From NCBI RefSeq assembly GCF_036226885.1, contig NZ_CP109027.1, forward strand, positions 3,720,001 to 3,784,000: a DNA stretch of 64,000 nt, read 5' to 3'. Shown here piece by piece: positions 1-8,001 of the stretch. Each line of letters starts with the position of its first letter. Position 1 is the first letter of the stretch. Made by a program: the position numbers and the translations under genes. A model generated the notes under the pieces. The model saw only the letters and a list, made by a program, of their open reading frames with translations. It searched no databases and was not told the origin of the DNA. This DNA is from Streptomyces sp. NBC_00663. GTDB taxonomy: Bacteria; Actinomycetota; Actinomycetes; Streptomycetales; Streptomycetaceae.

Positions 1-406
1 GGTCCATGGCCGCTTCGTCGATGCCGTGGGCGACCGTGACGTGGGGGTGGTACGGGAACTGGAGTTCGCGGGCGACCGGCCCGGAGGCGTCACGGACCTG
101 CTTCTGGAGCCAGGTGCAGGCCTCGGCTCCCTCGGCGACCTGGACGAACACGACCGGTGACAGTGGCCGGAAGGTGCCGGTGCCGGACAGCCGCATCGGA
201 AACGCGCGGCCGGCCGCGGCGACCTCGGTGAGGTGCGCCTCGATGGCGGGCAGCGCGTCGTCGTCGACCTCTGTCGGGGGCAGCAGGGTGACATGCGTGG
301 GGATGCCGTGAGCCGCGGCGTCGCCGAAGCCCGCGCGCAGCTGCTGGAGCTGGCTGCCGTGAGGCTCCGGGACCGCGATCGACACACCGATCGTTACGGT
401 CCCCAC
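1..406 (-). CDS. 2H phosphoesterase / 2'-5' RNA ligase-like protein (partial)
   Basis: The 3' end lies outside the window; about 135 residues are visible. Two His-x-Thr signatures define the 2H phosphoesterase superfamily: THVT near residues 37-40 and HPHVT near residues 120-124. They are spaced as in LigT/YjcG-type proteins. These enzymes act on 2',3'-cyclic or 2'-5' phosphodiester bonds of RNA or nucleotides; the substrate here is unknown. The start is GTG at 406, with AGGAG five bases upstream. It lies 185 bp downstream of trpS on the same strand, and no terminator is obvious between them. Confidence 0.82.
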   Translation of the reverse strand, partial: MGTVTIGVSIAVPEPHGSQLQQLRAGFGDAAAHGIPTHVTLLPPTEVDDDALPAIEAHLTEVAAAGRAFPMRLSGTGTFRPLSPVVFVQVAEGAEACTWLQKQVRDASGPVARELQFPYHPHVTVAHGIDEAAMD

Positions 407-591
407 GTCGTCTCCTGTCTTCCCTCTCGGGTGTCGGGGGTCTCCCCCGTGTCGGGTTCGTCCCGGCCGTCCGGCTATCGACTGTACGGCCACGGCTGTG
501 ATGTGGGCAGGCGCAACCGTAGTGATGTGCAGCGCTCTGCCCAGTGGTACGTCTGTACGGTTCTGTGCGGTGGTACGCGTGCGTGCTCGCC

Positions 592-1605
592 TCAGTGCTT
601 GGCGGGCAGGAAGCCGACCTGGTCGTAGGCCTGCGCCAGCGTCTCGGCCGCGACGGCACGCGCCTTCTCCGCGCCCTTGGCCAGGATCGAGTCCAGCGTC
701 TCCGGGTCGTCCAGGTACTGCTGGGTGCGCTCCCGGAACGGCGTCACGAACTCGACCATGACCTCGGCGAGGTCCGTCTTGAGCGCACCGTAGCCCTTGC
801 CGTCGTACTTCTGCTCCAGTTCCGCGATTCCCGTGCCCGTGAGGGTCGAGTAGATGGTGAGCAGGTTGCTGACACCCGGCTTGTTCTCGGTGTCGAAGCG
901 GATGACGGTGTCCGTGTCGGTGACCGCGCTCTTGACCTTCTTGGCGGTGGTCTTCGGGTCGTCGAGGAGGTTGATCAGGCCCTTCGGCGTCGACGCCGAC
1001 TTGCTCATCTTGATCGACGGTTCCTGAAGGTCGTAGATCTTCGCCGTCTCCTTGAGGATGTACGGCTTCGGAAGCGTGAAGGTCTCGCCGAAGCGGCCGT
1101 TGAAGCGCGTGGCGAGGTCGCGGGTGAGCTCGATGTGCTGGCGCTGGTCCTCGCCGACGGGGACCTCGTTGGCCTGGTACAGCAGGATGTCCGCGACCTG
1201 GAGGATCGGGTAGGTGAAGAGGCCGACGCTCGCGCGGTCGGCGCCCTGCCTGGCGGACTTGTCCTTGAACTGGGTCATGCGGGAGGCCTCGCCGAAGCCG
1301 GTGAGGCAGTTGAAGACCCAGGCGAGCTGCGCGTGCTCGGGAACGTGGCTCTGCACGAAGAGCGTGCAGCGGTCCGGGTCGAGACCGGCCGCGAGGAGCT
1401 GAGCGGCGGCCAGGCGGGTGTTGGCCCGCAGGTCCGCCGGGTCCTGCGGGAGCGTGATCGCGTGCAGGTCGACGACCATGTAGAACGCGTCGTGGGACTC
1501 CTGAAGGGCCACCCACTGACGGACGGCGCCGAGGTAGTTGCCGAGGTGGAACGAGCCTGCGGTGGGCTGGATTCCGGAGAGCACGCGAGGACGATCAGAG
1601 GCCAT
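592..1605 (-). CDS. trpS: Tryptophanyl-tRNA synthetase
   Basis: Class I aminoacyl-tRNA synthetase that charges tRNA-Trp. The HIGH-type motif is GSFHLGN at residues 17-23, and the KMSKS loop (IKMSKS) lies near residue 199. The length of 337 residues is normal for bacterial TrpS. I chose the ATG at 1605 (protein begins MASDRPR); an in-frame ATG at 1614 would sit directly against GAGAGA, too close for a ribosome site. It is divergent from the ECF sigma gene with about 90 bp between. Many streptomycetes have two trpS genes, one linked to indolmycin-type resistance; the sequence alone does not say which this is. Confidence 0.96.
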   Translation of the reverse strand: MASDRPRVLSGIQPTAGSFHLGNYLGAVRQWVALQESHDAFYMVVDLHAITLPQDPADLRANTRLAAAQLLAAGLDPDRCTLFVQSHVPEHAQLAWVFNCLTGFGEASRMTQFKDKSARQGADRASVGLFTYPILQVADILLYQANEVPVGEDQRQHIELTRDLATRFNGRFGETFTLPKPYILKETAKIYDLQEPSIKMSKSASTPKGLINLLDDPKTTAKKVKSAVTDTDTVIRFDTENKPGVSNLLTIYSTLTGTGIAELEQKYDGKGYGALKTDLAEVMVEFVTPFRERTQQYLDDPETLDSILAKGAEKARAVAAETLAQAYDQVGFLPAKH

Positions 1606-1694
1606 GCTCACCATTCTCTCAGGTGTCGGGGTGCGATCCGGAACTGGTCGGAAACAGATGGGAACCGATCCGTCTCCTGCGGTGTAACAAGAAT

Positions 1695-2297
1695 GTGAGA
1701 ACGCGGGAGGGGGGCCGCATCGTCGATGAGGCCGCGGTGATCGCACGCGTACGCGCCGGGGACCCGGAGGCGTATGCGGAGCTGGTGCGCGCCCATACGG
1801 GCATCGCGCTCAGGGCGGCCGCGGCACTCGGGGCGGGTGCGGACGCGGAGGACGTGGTGCAGCAGGCCTTCGTCAAGGCGTACTGCGCGCTGGGCAGGTT
1901 CAAGGACGGCGCGTCGTTCCGGCCGTGGCTGCTGTCGATCGTCGCCAATGAGACGAGGAACACAGTGCGGACGGCGGCCCGGCAGCGCACGCTCGCCGGC
2001 CGGGAGGCGGCGTTGGTGGAGGCGGAGCCGCTGATACCGGAATCGGCGGACCCGGCGGTGGCGGCCCTGGAGATAGAGCGCCGTGCCGCACTCCGGTCCG
2101 CCCTGGCGAAGCTGAGCGAGGAGCACCGCCTGGTCGTCACCTACCGCTTTCTGCTGGAGATGGACGAGTCGGAGACGGCCCAGGCCCTGGACTGGCCGCG
2201 GGGGACGGTGAAATCCCGGCTCAACCGCGCACTGCGGAAACTGGGCCGACTGCTGCCGGACGCCGAGCCTCGGGAAGGGGGTGACGAGCGTGAGTGA
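1695..2297 (+). CDS. ECF-family RNA polymerase sigma factor
   Basis: Region 2 runs from about residue 15 (ARVRAGDPEAYAELV) through DAEDVVQQAFVKAY to FRPWLLSIVANE. Region 4 is the C-terminal helix-turn-helix LSEEHRLVVTYRF...ALDWPRGTVKSRLNRALRKL. The start is uncertain: GTG 1695 is used, but no ATG lies in frame near the strong GGGAGGGGG at 1706-1714. Downstream alternatives are GTG 1737 or a rare ATC; the first GTG could be leaderless. The gene overlaps the next one by 8 bp, which suggests translational coupling to its membrane partner. The target promoter is unknown. Confidence 0.85.
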   Translation: MRTREGGRIVDEAAVIARVRAGDPEAYAELVRAHTGIALRAAAALGAGADAEDVVQQAFVKAYCALGRFKDGASFRPWLLSIVANETRNTVRTAARQRTLAGREAALVEAEPLIPESADPAVAALEIERRAALRSALAKLSEEHRLVVTYRFLLEMDESETAQALDWPRGTVKSRLNRALRKLGRLLPDAEPREGGDERE

Positions 2298-3279
2298 GGG
2301 ACACGAGGCCTACGGCGGTGAGGGCGGCCGTGGTCGCGGGGGCGCCGGTGGCCGGGGTCCGCGGGGCCGTGGCGGCGAGCGGGGTCCCGGATCGCGGCGG
2401 CGCGGGCGGGACGGCGGGCCCGCGGTCGATACGTCGCGGCTGCCGGAGGAGCTGCGGGCGCTGGGGCGGTCGCTGGACGCCGGCGAGGGCGCCGACGGTG
2501 CTCTCGGTTCCGAGACGATGGTCGAACGGGTGCTGGGACAGATACTGGCCGAGCGGGTGCCGGTGCCGGTGGCCGAGCCCCGGGGGGCCCGGGAGCGGCT
2601 GCGGGCGGTCCGGCGCTGGACGGGGATGCGGTGGCGGTCCCTGACCGCTGCGCTGTGCGGTCTGCTGACGGTGCTCGCGCTCACTCCGCCTGTGCGGGCC
2701 GCGGTCTTCGACTGGTTCGACTTCGGCGGGGTCGAGGTGCGGTACGACCCGTCGGCGACGCCTTCGCCGGGTGCCGAGGTGCCCGGCTGCGGCAGGCCGG
2801 TGTCGGCGGCGCAGGCCGAGCGGCGGGCCGGGTTCGAGCCGCTGGTGCCGGAAGCGCTCGGTGCGCCGGCGGCGATGTCGGTGGCCGGTGGGCCGGAGGG
2901 GCGGTTCGTCGTGACGCTGTGCTGGCGCGAGGACGGGGAGACGATCCGGCTGGACGAGTTCGCCGCGGGGCTGGACCTGGCGTTCACGAAGACCGTGCGC
3001 GAGCAGCCGGAGTGGATCTCGTTGGGCGGCTCCGACCTCGGCGGCGCGGGCGGCACGGCCCTGTGGTTTCCCCGTCCTCACCTGCTGAGTTTCTGGCTGG
3101 TGGACGCGGACGGGGAGCGCTTCAGCCGTGCGGAGCGGACCGCCGGACCGACCTTGCTGTGGGGCCGTGCGATCGGTCTCGCGGAGGTGACGCTGCGGCT
3201 GGAGGGAGTGGCGTCGAAGGGGCGGGCGGTGGAGATCGCGGAGTCGGTCGCGGAGCGTTCGGGGACTTCCTCGGAATAG
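2290..3279 (+). CDS. Membrane protein, putative anti-sigma partner of the ECF factor
   Basis: A Gly/Arg-rich N-terminus of about 50 residues leads to one hydrophobic segment (SLTAALCGLLTVLALTPPV, about residues 117-135). An extracytoplasmic domain of about 190 residues follows. GTG 2290 is preferred over GTG 2281, because AAGGGG is correctly spaced only for 2290. The overlap with the sigma gene and the single-TM topology fit a membrane anti-sigma factor. The usual zinc motif of ZAS anti-sigma factors (HxxxCxxC) is absent, so this role is inferred from context. Two cysteines lie in the outer domain (VPGCGRP and TLCWRED) and might be disulfide-linked. Confidence 0.7.
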   Translation: MSEGHEAYGGEGGRGRGGAGGRGPRGRGGERGPGSRRRGRDGGPAVDTSRLPEELRALGRSLDAGEGADGALGSETMVERVLGQILAERVPVPVAEPRGARERLRAVRRWTGMRWRSLTAALCGLLTVLALTPPVRAAVFDWFDFGGVEVRYDPSATPSPGAEVPGCGRPVSAAQAERRAGFEPLVPEALGAPAAMSVAGGPEGRFVVTLCWREDGETIRLDEFAAGLDLAFTKTVREQPEWISLGGSDLGGAGGTALWFPRPHLLSFWLVDADGERFSRAERTAGPTLLWGRAIGLAEVTLRLEGVASKGRAVEIAESVAERSGTSSE

Positions 3280-3385
3280 TGCGGGCGGGGTGGGAACCCC
3301 GGCGGGCCGAGCGGTGTACCAGAAGTGACACACGGCTCGCGGGGACCGGGCGGGCCGTACGGCATCGGCAAGTTGGGGGCTCGTG

Positions 3386-4141
3386 ATGCATACGCAGGCA
3401 AGCGGCTGGAGGGGCGGTTGTCGTCGGCTGACGGCGGTGGCAGGCGTGTCGGCGGCGGCGCTCGGACTCACGCTCGGGAGCGCGGGCTCCGCGGCGGCCG
3501 GCGGGCCGACCAGCGTGTTGATCGTCTCCCCGGAGAGCGCGGAGACGGCGTCGCTGTACTACTCCGACCGGGAGTACGGGGTGTTGGAGCGCCTGCTCGG
3601 CGCCCCGGGCTCGGGCACGGCGGACAAGCCGCCCGAGGCCGACCTGATCGTCGGCCCACAGCTCAACGTCACATGGATGGTGCACGACGTGTCGCCCTGG
3701 CGGGTCGACCGGGTCTACCCGGCGAAGGACTCCGAGGCGGTCTGGATCCACACGGCGGCGAACGTGGCCGCGTCGGCGAACGGCACCTGGCACCGCGCCC
3801 GGCAGCCCGCCGTGCTCCGCGACCTGCTCAAGGACCTGGGCGTGATGGGCAAGGCCGTCGACGGCAACTCCGCAGTGGACTATCCGCCGCCCTGGGACAC
3901 GGCGGAGGGCATGGAGGACGCAGACGGCCCGGACGTGGGAGCGACCCGGAGCCCCGATCCGACGCTCGCCGCAGCCTCCGCCCGATCGTCCGGACCGGGT
4001 GACGGCACCACCGACTGGTGGTGGGCGCTACCGGGGATCGCGGCCGGGGTCGGCGGGACGCTGCTGATACGCCGCGCGGCGGCCCGGCAGAAGGCCGGAC
4101 CGCCGCGGGAGGAACCACGCCAGGAGCTCATCGATCTGTGA
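3386..4141 (+). CDS. Secreted or surface-anchored protein of unknown function
   Basis: A signal peptide (Arg-rich start, then AVAGVSAAALGLTLG, cleavage near SAAAGG) is followed by a soluble domain of about 150 residues. After a Ser/Pro linker comes a C-terminal hydrophobic stretch (WWWALPGIAAGVGGTLLI) with a basic tail. This is a single-pass, C-terminally anchored topology without an LPxTG motif. The start is ATG 3386 directly after GTG 3383, with GGGGG upstream. It follows the ECF/anti-sigma pair by about 105 bp on the same strand and could belong to that regulon. I do not recognise the family. Confidence 0.75.
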   Translation: MHTQASGWRGGCRRLTAVAGVSAAALGLTLGSAGSAAAGGPTSVLIVSPESAETASLYYSDREYGVLERLLGAPGSGTADKPPEADLIVGPQLNVTWMVHDVSPWRVDRVYPAKDSEAVWIHTAANVAASANGTWHRARQPAVLRDLLKDLGVMGKAVDGNSAVDYPPPWDTAEGMEDADGPDVGATRSPDPTLAAASARSSGPGDGTTDWWWALPGIAAGVGGTLLIRRAAARQKAGPPREEPRQELIDL

Positions 4142-4213
4142 TCGGTGAGCGATGCCTGATCCCTCGACGATCTTCGTGAGTCGCCGTTCCTTGACAACTC
4201 AACAGGGCGTTTG

Positions 4214-5665
4214 TCAGCCCAGGTCGATCTCCGGGTACAGCGGGAAGCCCGCCACGAGGTCGGTCGCGCGGTGCGAGATCTCGTCGGCGACCTTGGCGTC
4301 CAGGACGTGCGCGGCCTTGGACGGCGCGCCCGACTTGGTGGTGCCCGGCTCGGTGGTGGTCAGGACGCGGTCGATGAGGCCGGCGACCTCGTCCATCTCG
4401 GCGGTGCCCAGGCCGCGGGTGGTCAGGGCGGGGGTGCCGATGCGGATGCCGGAGGTGTACCAGGCTCCGTTGGGGTCGGCGGGGATGGCGTTGCGGTTGG
4501 TGACGATGCCGGAGTCGAGGAGCGCGGCCTCGGCCTGACGGCCGGTGAGGCCGTAGGAGGTGGCGACGTCGATCAGGTTGAGGTGGTTGTCGGTGCCGCC
4601 GGTGACCAGGGTCGCGCCGCGGCGCATCAGGCCTTCCGCCAGGGCCCGGGAGTTGTCGACGATGCGCTGGGCGTAGTCCTGGAAGGCGGGCTGCCGTGCC
4701 TCCGCCAGGGCCACCGCCTTCGCCGCCATGACGTGCGGCAGCGGGCCGCCGAGGACCATCGGGCAGCCGCGGTCGACCTGGTCCTTGAGGGAGTCGTCGC
4801 ACAGGACCATGCCGCCGCGCGGGCCGCGCAGCGACTTGTGGGTGGTGGTGGTGACGATCTGCGCGTGCGGGACCGGGTCGAAGTCGCCGGTCAGCACCTT
4901 GCCCGCGACGAGGCCGGCGAAGTGGGCCATGTCCACCATCAGGGTCGCCCCGACCTCGTCGGCGATCTCGCGCATGATGCGGAAGTTCACCAGGCGCGGG
5001 TAGGCGGAGTAACCGGCGACGATGATGAGCGGCTTGAACTCACGGGCGGAGACGCGCAGCGCCTCGTAGTCGATCAGGCCGGTCGCCGGGTCGGTGCCGT
5101 AGGAGCGCTGGTCGAACATCTTGCCGGAGATGTTGGGGCGGAAGCCGTGGGTGAGGTGGCCGCCGGCGTCCAGGGACATGCCGAGCATGCGCTGGTTGCC
5201 GAAGGCCTGGCGGAGCTCTGCCCAGTCGGCGTCGGTGAGGTCGTTGACCTGGCGGGCGCCGGTCTTCTCCAGGAAGGGGACCTCGACGCGGTCGGCGAGG
5301 ACGGACCAGAAGGCGACGAGGTTGGCGTCGATGCCGGAGTGCGGCTGGACGTAGGCGTGGCGGGCGCCGAAGAGTTCCTTGGCGTGCTCGGCGGCCAGGG
5401 ACTCGACGGTGTCCACGTTGCGACAGCCGGCGTAGAAGCGGCGGCCGATGGTGCCCTCGGCGTACTTGTCGCTGAACCAGTTGCCCATGGCGAGCAGGGT
5501 GGCCGGGGAGGCGTAGTTCTCGGAGGCGATCAGCTTGAGCATCTCGCGCTGGTCGTGGACCTCCTGGCCGATGGCGTCGGCGACGCGCGGCTCGACGGCG
5601 CGGATCACGTCGAGGGCGGCGCGAAAGGCGGTGGACTCGCTGGAGAGGGGCTGCTGCTCTGACAT
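4214..5665 (-). CDS. glyA: Serine hydroxymethyltransferase
   Basis: PLP enzyme that converts serine and THF to glycine and 5,10-methylene-THF, the main entry of one-carbon units. The PLP-lysine motif VTTTTHKSLRGPRGG has its lysine at residue 277. IASENYAS near the N-terminus and the C-terminal RIGTPALTTRG are family signatures. The 483 residues are longer than the usual 420, as in the actinobacterial second-type GlyA. Start ATG 5665 has GGAGG seven bases upstream. The 5' leader carries a ZTP riboswitch (separate entry), so expression should rise when 10-formyl-THF is short. Confidence 0.97.
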   Translation of the reverse strand: MSEQQPLSSESTAFRAALDVIRAVEPRVADAIGQEVHDQREMLKLIASENYASPATLLAMGNWFSDKYAEGTIGRRFYAGCRNVDTVESLAAEHAKELFGARHAYVQPHSGIDANLVAFWSVLADRVEVPFLEKTGARQVNDLTDADWAELRQAFGNQRMLGMSLDAGGHLTHGFRPNISGKMFDQRSYGTDPATGLIDYEALRVSAREFKPLIIVAGYSAYPRLVNFRIMREIADEVGATLMVDMAHFAGLVAGKVLTGDFDPVPHAQIVTTTTHKSLRGPRGGMVLCDDSLKDQVDRGCPMVLGGPLPHVMAAKAVALAEARQPAFQDYAQRIVDNSRALAEGLMRRGATLVTGGTDNHLNLIDVATSYGLTGRQAEAALLDSGIVTNRNAIPADPNGAWYTSGIRIGTPALTTRGLGTAEMDEVAGLIDRVLTTTEPGTTKSGAPSKAAHVLDAKVADEISHRATDLVAGFPLYPEIDLG

Positions 5666-5710
5666 TCGTCGGCCTCCGGATGGCGTGGCGGGTTGCGGTC
5701 ACGATTCACG

Positions 5711-5794
5711 GTTCGGCCCAGGCGCACGGCACTCGGTCATTCCCAGGCCGCTCCCCGATGGTCCGTCCCATCCCAGCGCGCCAGTCACGGCCTG
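5711..5794 (-). promoter_or_regulatory. ZTP (pfl) riboswitch in the glyA leader
   Basis: Read on the minus strand, the leader contains CGTGACTGGCG, then a hairpin ending CCATCGGGGAGCGGCC, then after a variable linker GCGCCTGGGCCG. These are the conserved blocks of the ZTP aptamer: GUGACUGGCG, CCGGGGAGC and the 3' GCCUGGGC. CGGCC can pair with GGCCG across the pseudoknot-forming domain. A -10-like TAGGCT at 5806-5801 places the transcript start just upstream. ZTP riboswitches are known to control glyA, folD, purH and fhs in many bacteria. I see no terminator with a U-run between aptamer and ATG, so translational control is likely. Confidence 0.9.
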
Positions 5795-5890
5795 CCGGTC
5801 AGCCTACCGGGCGCGCCGGACGACGGAGGTCCCGCGTCCACCATGCGAGCGACGATAGGAAGGGGGTCATCCTCACCCCTGGGAGTGCCC

Positions 5891-7108
5891 GTGAACGCGA
5901 CGGAGAGGCTCATCGGCGTGGCCGAGGCCCACAGTGCGCACAACTACCGTCCGCTGCCCGTGGTGGTGGCCACGGCGGACGGGGCGTGGATGACGGATGT
6001 GGAGGGGCGGCGGCATCTGGATCTGCTGGCCGGCTATTCGGCGCTCAACTTCGGCCACCGCAACCGGCGTCTCGTCGAGGCGGCGAAGGCTCAGCTGGAG
6101 CGGGTGACGCTGACGAGCCGCGCCTTTCATCACGACCGGTTCGCCGCGTTCTGCGCGGAGCTCGCCGAGCTGTGCGGGATGGAGACGGTGCTGCCGATGA
6201 ACACCGGCGCGGAGGCGGTGGAGACGGCGGTGAAGACCGCACGGAAGTGGGGGTACCGAGTCAAGGGCGTGCCCGCGGAGATGGCGAAGATCGTGGTGGC
6301 GGGCAACAACTTCCACGGCCGTACGACCACGCTGATCAGCTTCTCGACCGACCCGGAGGCGCGGGCGGACTTCGGCCCGTACACACCGGGGTTCGAGATC
6401 GTGCCGTACGGGGACGCGACGGCGATGCGTGCAGCGGTCACGGAGAACACGGTGGCCGTGCTGCTGGAGCCGATCCAGGGTGAGGCGGGCGTCCTGGTCC
6501 CACCGGCCGGCTATCTCCCCGCGGTCCGGGAGCTGACGCGCGAGAGGAACGTGCTGTTCATCGCGGACGAGATCCAGTCGGGGCTGGGCCGCACCGGCCG
6601 GACGTTCGCCTGTGAGCACGAGAACGTGGTGCCCGACATGTACGTCCTCGGCAAGGCGCTGGGCGGCGGGGTCGTACCGGTGTCGGCGGTCGTGTCGAGC
6701 GCGGAGGTCCTCGGCGTCTTCCGGCCCGGCGACCACGGCTCGACGTTCGGCGGAAACCCCTTGGCCTGCGCGGTCGCGCTGGAGGTGATCGCCATGCTGC
6801 GCACCGGCGAGTACCAGGCGCGGGCCGCGGAGCTCGGCGACCATCTGCACCGCGAGCTGAACACCCTGTGCGGCAGCGGCCATGTCACCGCGGTACGCGG
6901 CCGTGGTCTCTGGGCGGGCGTCGACATCGCCCCCGCCCACGGCACCGGCCGCGAGGTGTCCGAGAAGCTGATGGACCGAGGCGTGCTGGTGAAGGACACC
7001 CACGGCGCGACGATCCGCATCGCTCCACCCCTGGTGATCAGCAAGGAGGACCTGGACTGGGGGCTGGACCAGGTGCGGGCGGTGCTGGGCGCTCGCCCCG
7101 GCCCGTGA
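5891..7108 (+). CDS. rocD: Ornithine aminotransferase
   Basis: Class III PLP aminotransferase; it converts ornithine and 2-oxoglutarate to glutamate semialdehyde and glutamate. Signatures are NTGAEAVETAVKTARKWGY, FHGRTTT, the FIADEIQSGLGRTGR block and the PLP lysine in YVLGKALGGG (residue 255). The 405-residue length and ornithine-specific motifs (GYRVKGVP, DHGSTFGGNPLA) favour RocD over other class III enzymes. Start GTG 5891 has GGGAG five bases upstream. It is divergent from glyA and its promoter must lie beside the ZTP riboswitch. Confidence 0.93.
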   Translation: MNATERLIGVAEAHSAHNYRPLPVVVATADGAWMTDVEGRRHLDLLAGYSALNFGHRNRRLVEAAKAQLERVTLTSRAFHHDRFAAFCAELAELCGMETVLPMNTGAEAVETAVKTARKWGYRVKGVPAEMAKIVVAGNNFHGRTTTLISFSTDPEARADFGPYTPGFEIVPYGDATAMRAAVTENTVAVLLEPIQGEAGVLVPPAGYLPAVRELTRERNVLFIADEIQSGLGRTGRTFACEHENVVPDMYVLGKALGGGVVPVSAVVSSAEVLGVFRPGDHGSTFGGNPLACAVALEVIAMLRTGEYQARAAELGDHLHRELNTLCGSGHVTAVRGRGLWAGVDIAPAHGTGREVSEKLMDRGVLVKDTHGATIRIAPPLVISKEDLDWGLDQVRAVLGARPGP

Positions 7109-7141
7109 GGAGCGGGTGCGGGTGGTGGTGTCGGCCTCGGG

Positions 7142-7957
7142 TCAGAGAGGCTTGCGGCCCCAGGCGATGACCATGAAGTTGGGGATGTAGGTGGTGCCTT
7201 GGCTCTTCGTCAGGGTGATGACCTCCTCGATGTCCGCGTCGCTGACCTCGCCGGTGGCCAGCAGGCGGGGGCGCAGTGAGCGCAGGGTGAGGGGGAAGAA
7301 GGCGGCGGATCCGCCGGTGAGGACCGGGGCGTGGACCTGTGCGCCGATCTCGGTCAGTCCGGCGTCCGTCAGGGCCTGGGGCAGTCGGCGGCCCGTTCCG
7401 GGGTCGACCCCGGCGGCGCCGAAGGCGGCGCGGAGTGCGCGGCCGAGGCGTTCGGCCAACTCCAGGTGCTCGGGCGGGTAGTAGCGGGCAGCGGCCGGGT
7501 ACATCGGGCCGTCGATGTCGAAGTCCTCGACGACCACCCAGCCGCCGGGGCGGGTCGCCGCGGCCAGGCGTCGCAGTGCCTCGTCGCGGTCGGGCAGGTG
7601 TTCCACCACGGCCCGTGCGTGGACGAGGTCGAAGGCGGCGTCGGGGAGGTCGTCCATGAGGAGGTCGTGGGTGCGGATCTCCAGGTTGGACAGACCGCGG
7701 TCGTGGGCGAAGCGGGTGTCCAGGTCGGTGGCGAGCACGCGCCCGGCGGCGCCGACCTGCTTGGCCAGCCAGCGCGCGATGCTGGCGGCGCCGCAGCCCG
7801 CCTCCAGGCAGTGCCAGCCCTCGGCGACTCCGAGCTCGGTCAGGCGGTGGCGGCTCTGGTCGTCGTAGATCTCCTCCAGCGCCAGTAACCGCCCGTGCTC
7901 CCGCTCCCAGGACGGGTCGAAGACGTATCCGCTCTCCATCGTCGCCGTGTCGCCCAC
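7142..7957 (-). CDS. SAM-dependent class I methyltransferase
   Basis: Rossmann-fold methyltransferase. Motif I is CLEAGCGAASIARWLA (about residues 50-65), the acidic motif II region is VLATDLD, and a motif IV-like FDLVHARAVVEHLPD follows. The later PGGWVVVEDFD is a typical post-I strand. Start GTG 7957 has GAGGGG upstream. The target is unknown; the family covers small-molecule methylation. It converges on rocD with only 33 bp between the stops. Confidence 0.88.
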   Translation of the reverse strand: MGDTATMESGYVFDPSWEREHGRLLALEEIYDDQSRHRLTELGVAEGWHCLEAGCGAASIARWLAKQVGAAGRVLATDLDTRFAHDRGLSNLEIRTHDLLMDDLPDAAFDLVHARAVVEHLPDRDEALRRLAAATRPGGWVVVEDFDIDGPMYPAAARYYPPEHLELAERLGRALRAAFGAAGVDPGTGRRLPQALTDAGLTEIGAQVHAPVLTGGSAAFFPLTLRSLRPRLLATGEVSDADIEEVITLTKSQGTTYIPNFMVIAWGRKPL

Positions 7958-8001
7958 CGATCGCCCCTCTTCGTTGGTCGTGGGCCGATCATTCTGTCGC
8001 G

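Noticed and set aside
544..1698. Long plus-strand open frame opposite trpS
   Set aside because: It is the antisense shadow of a certain gene, Arg/Val/Leu-rich with no start signal. Similar shadows opposite glyA, purH, pcrA, sucCD and others were dropped.
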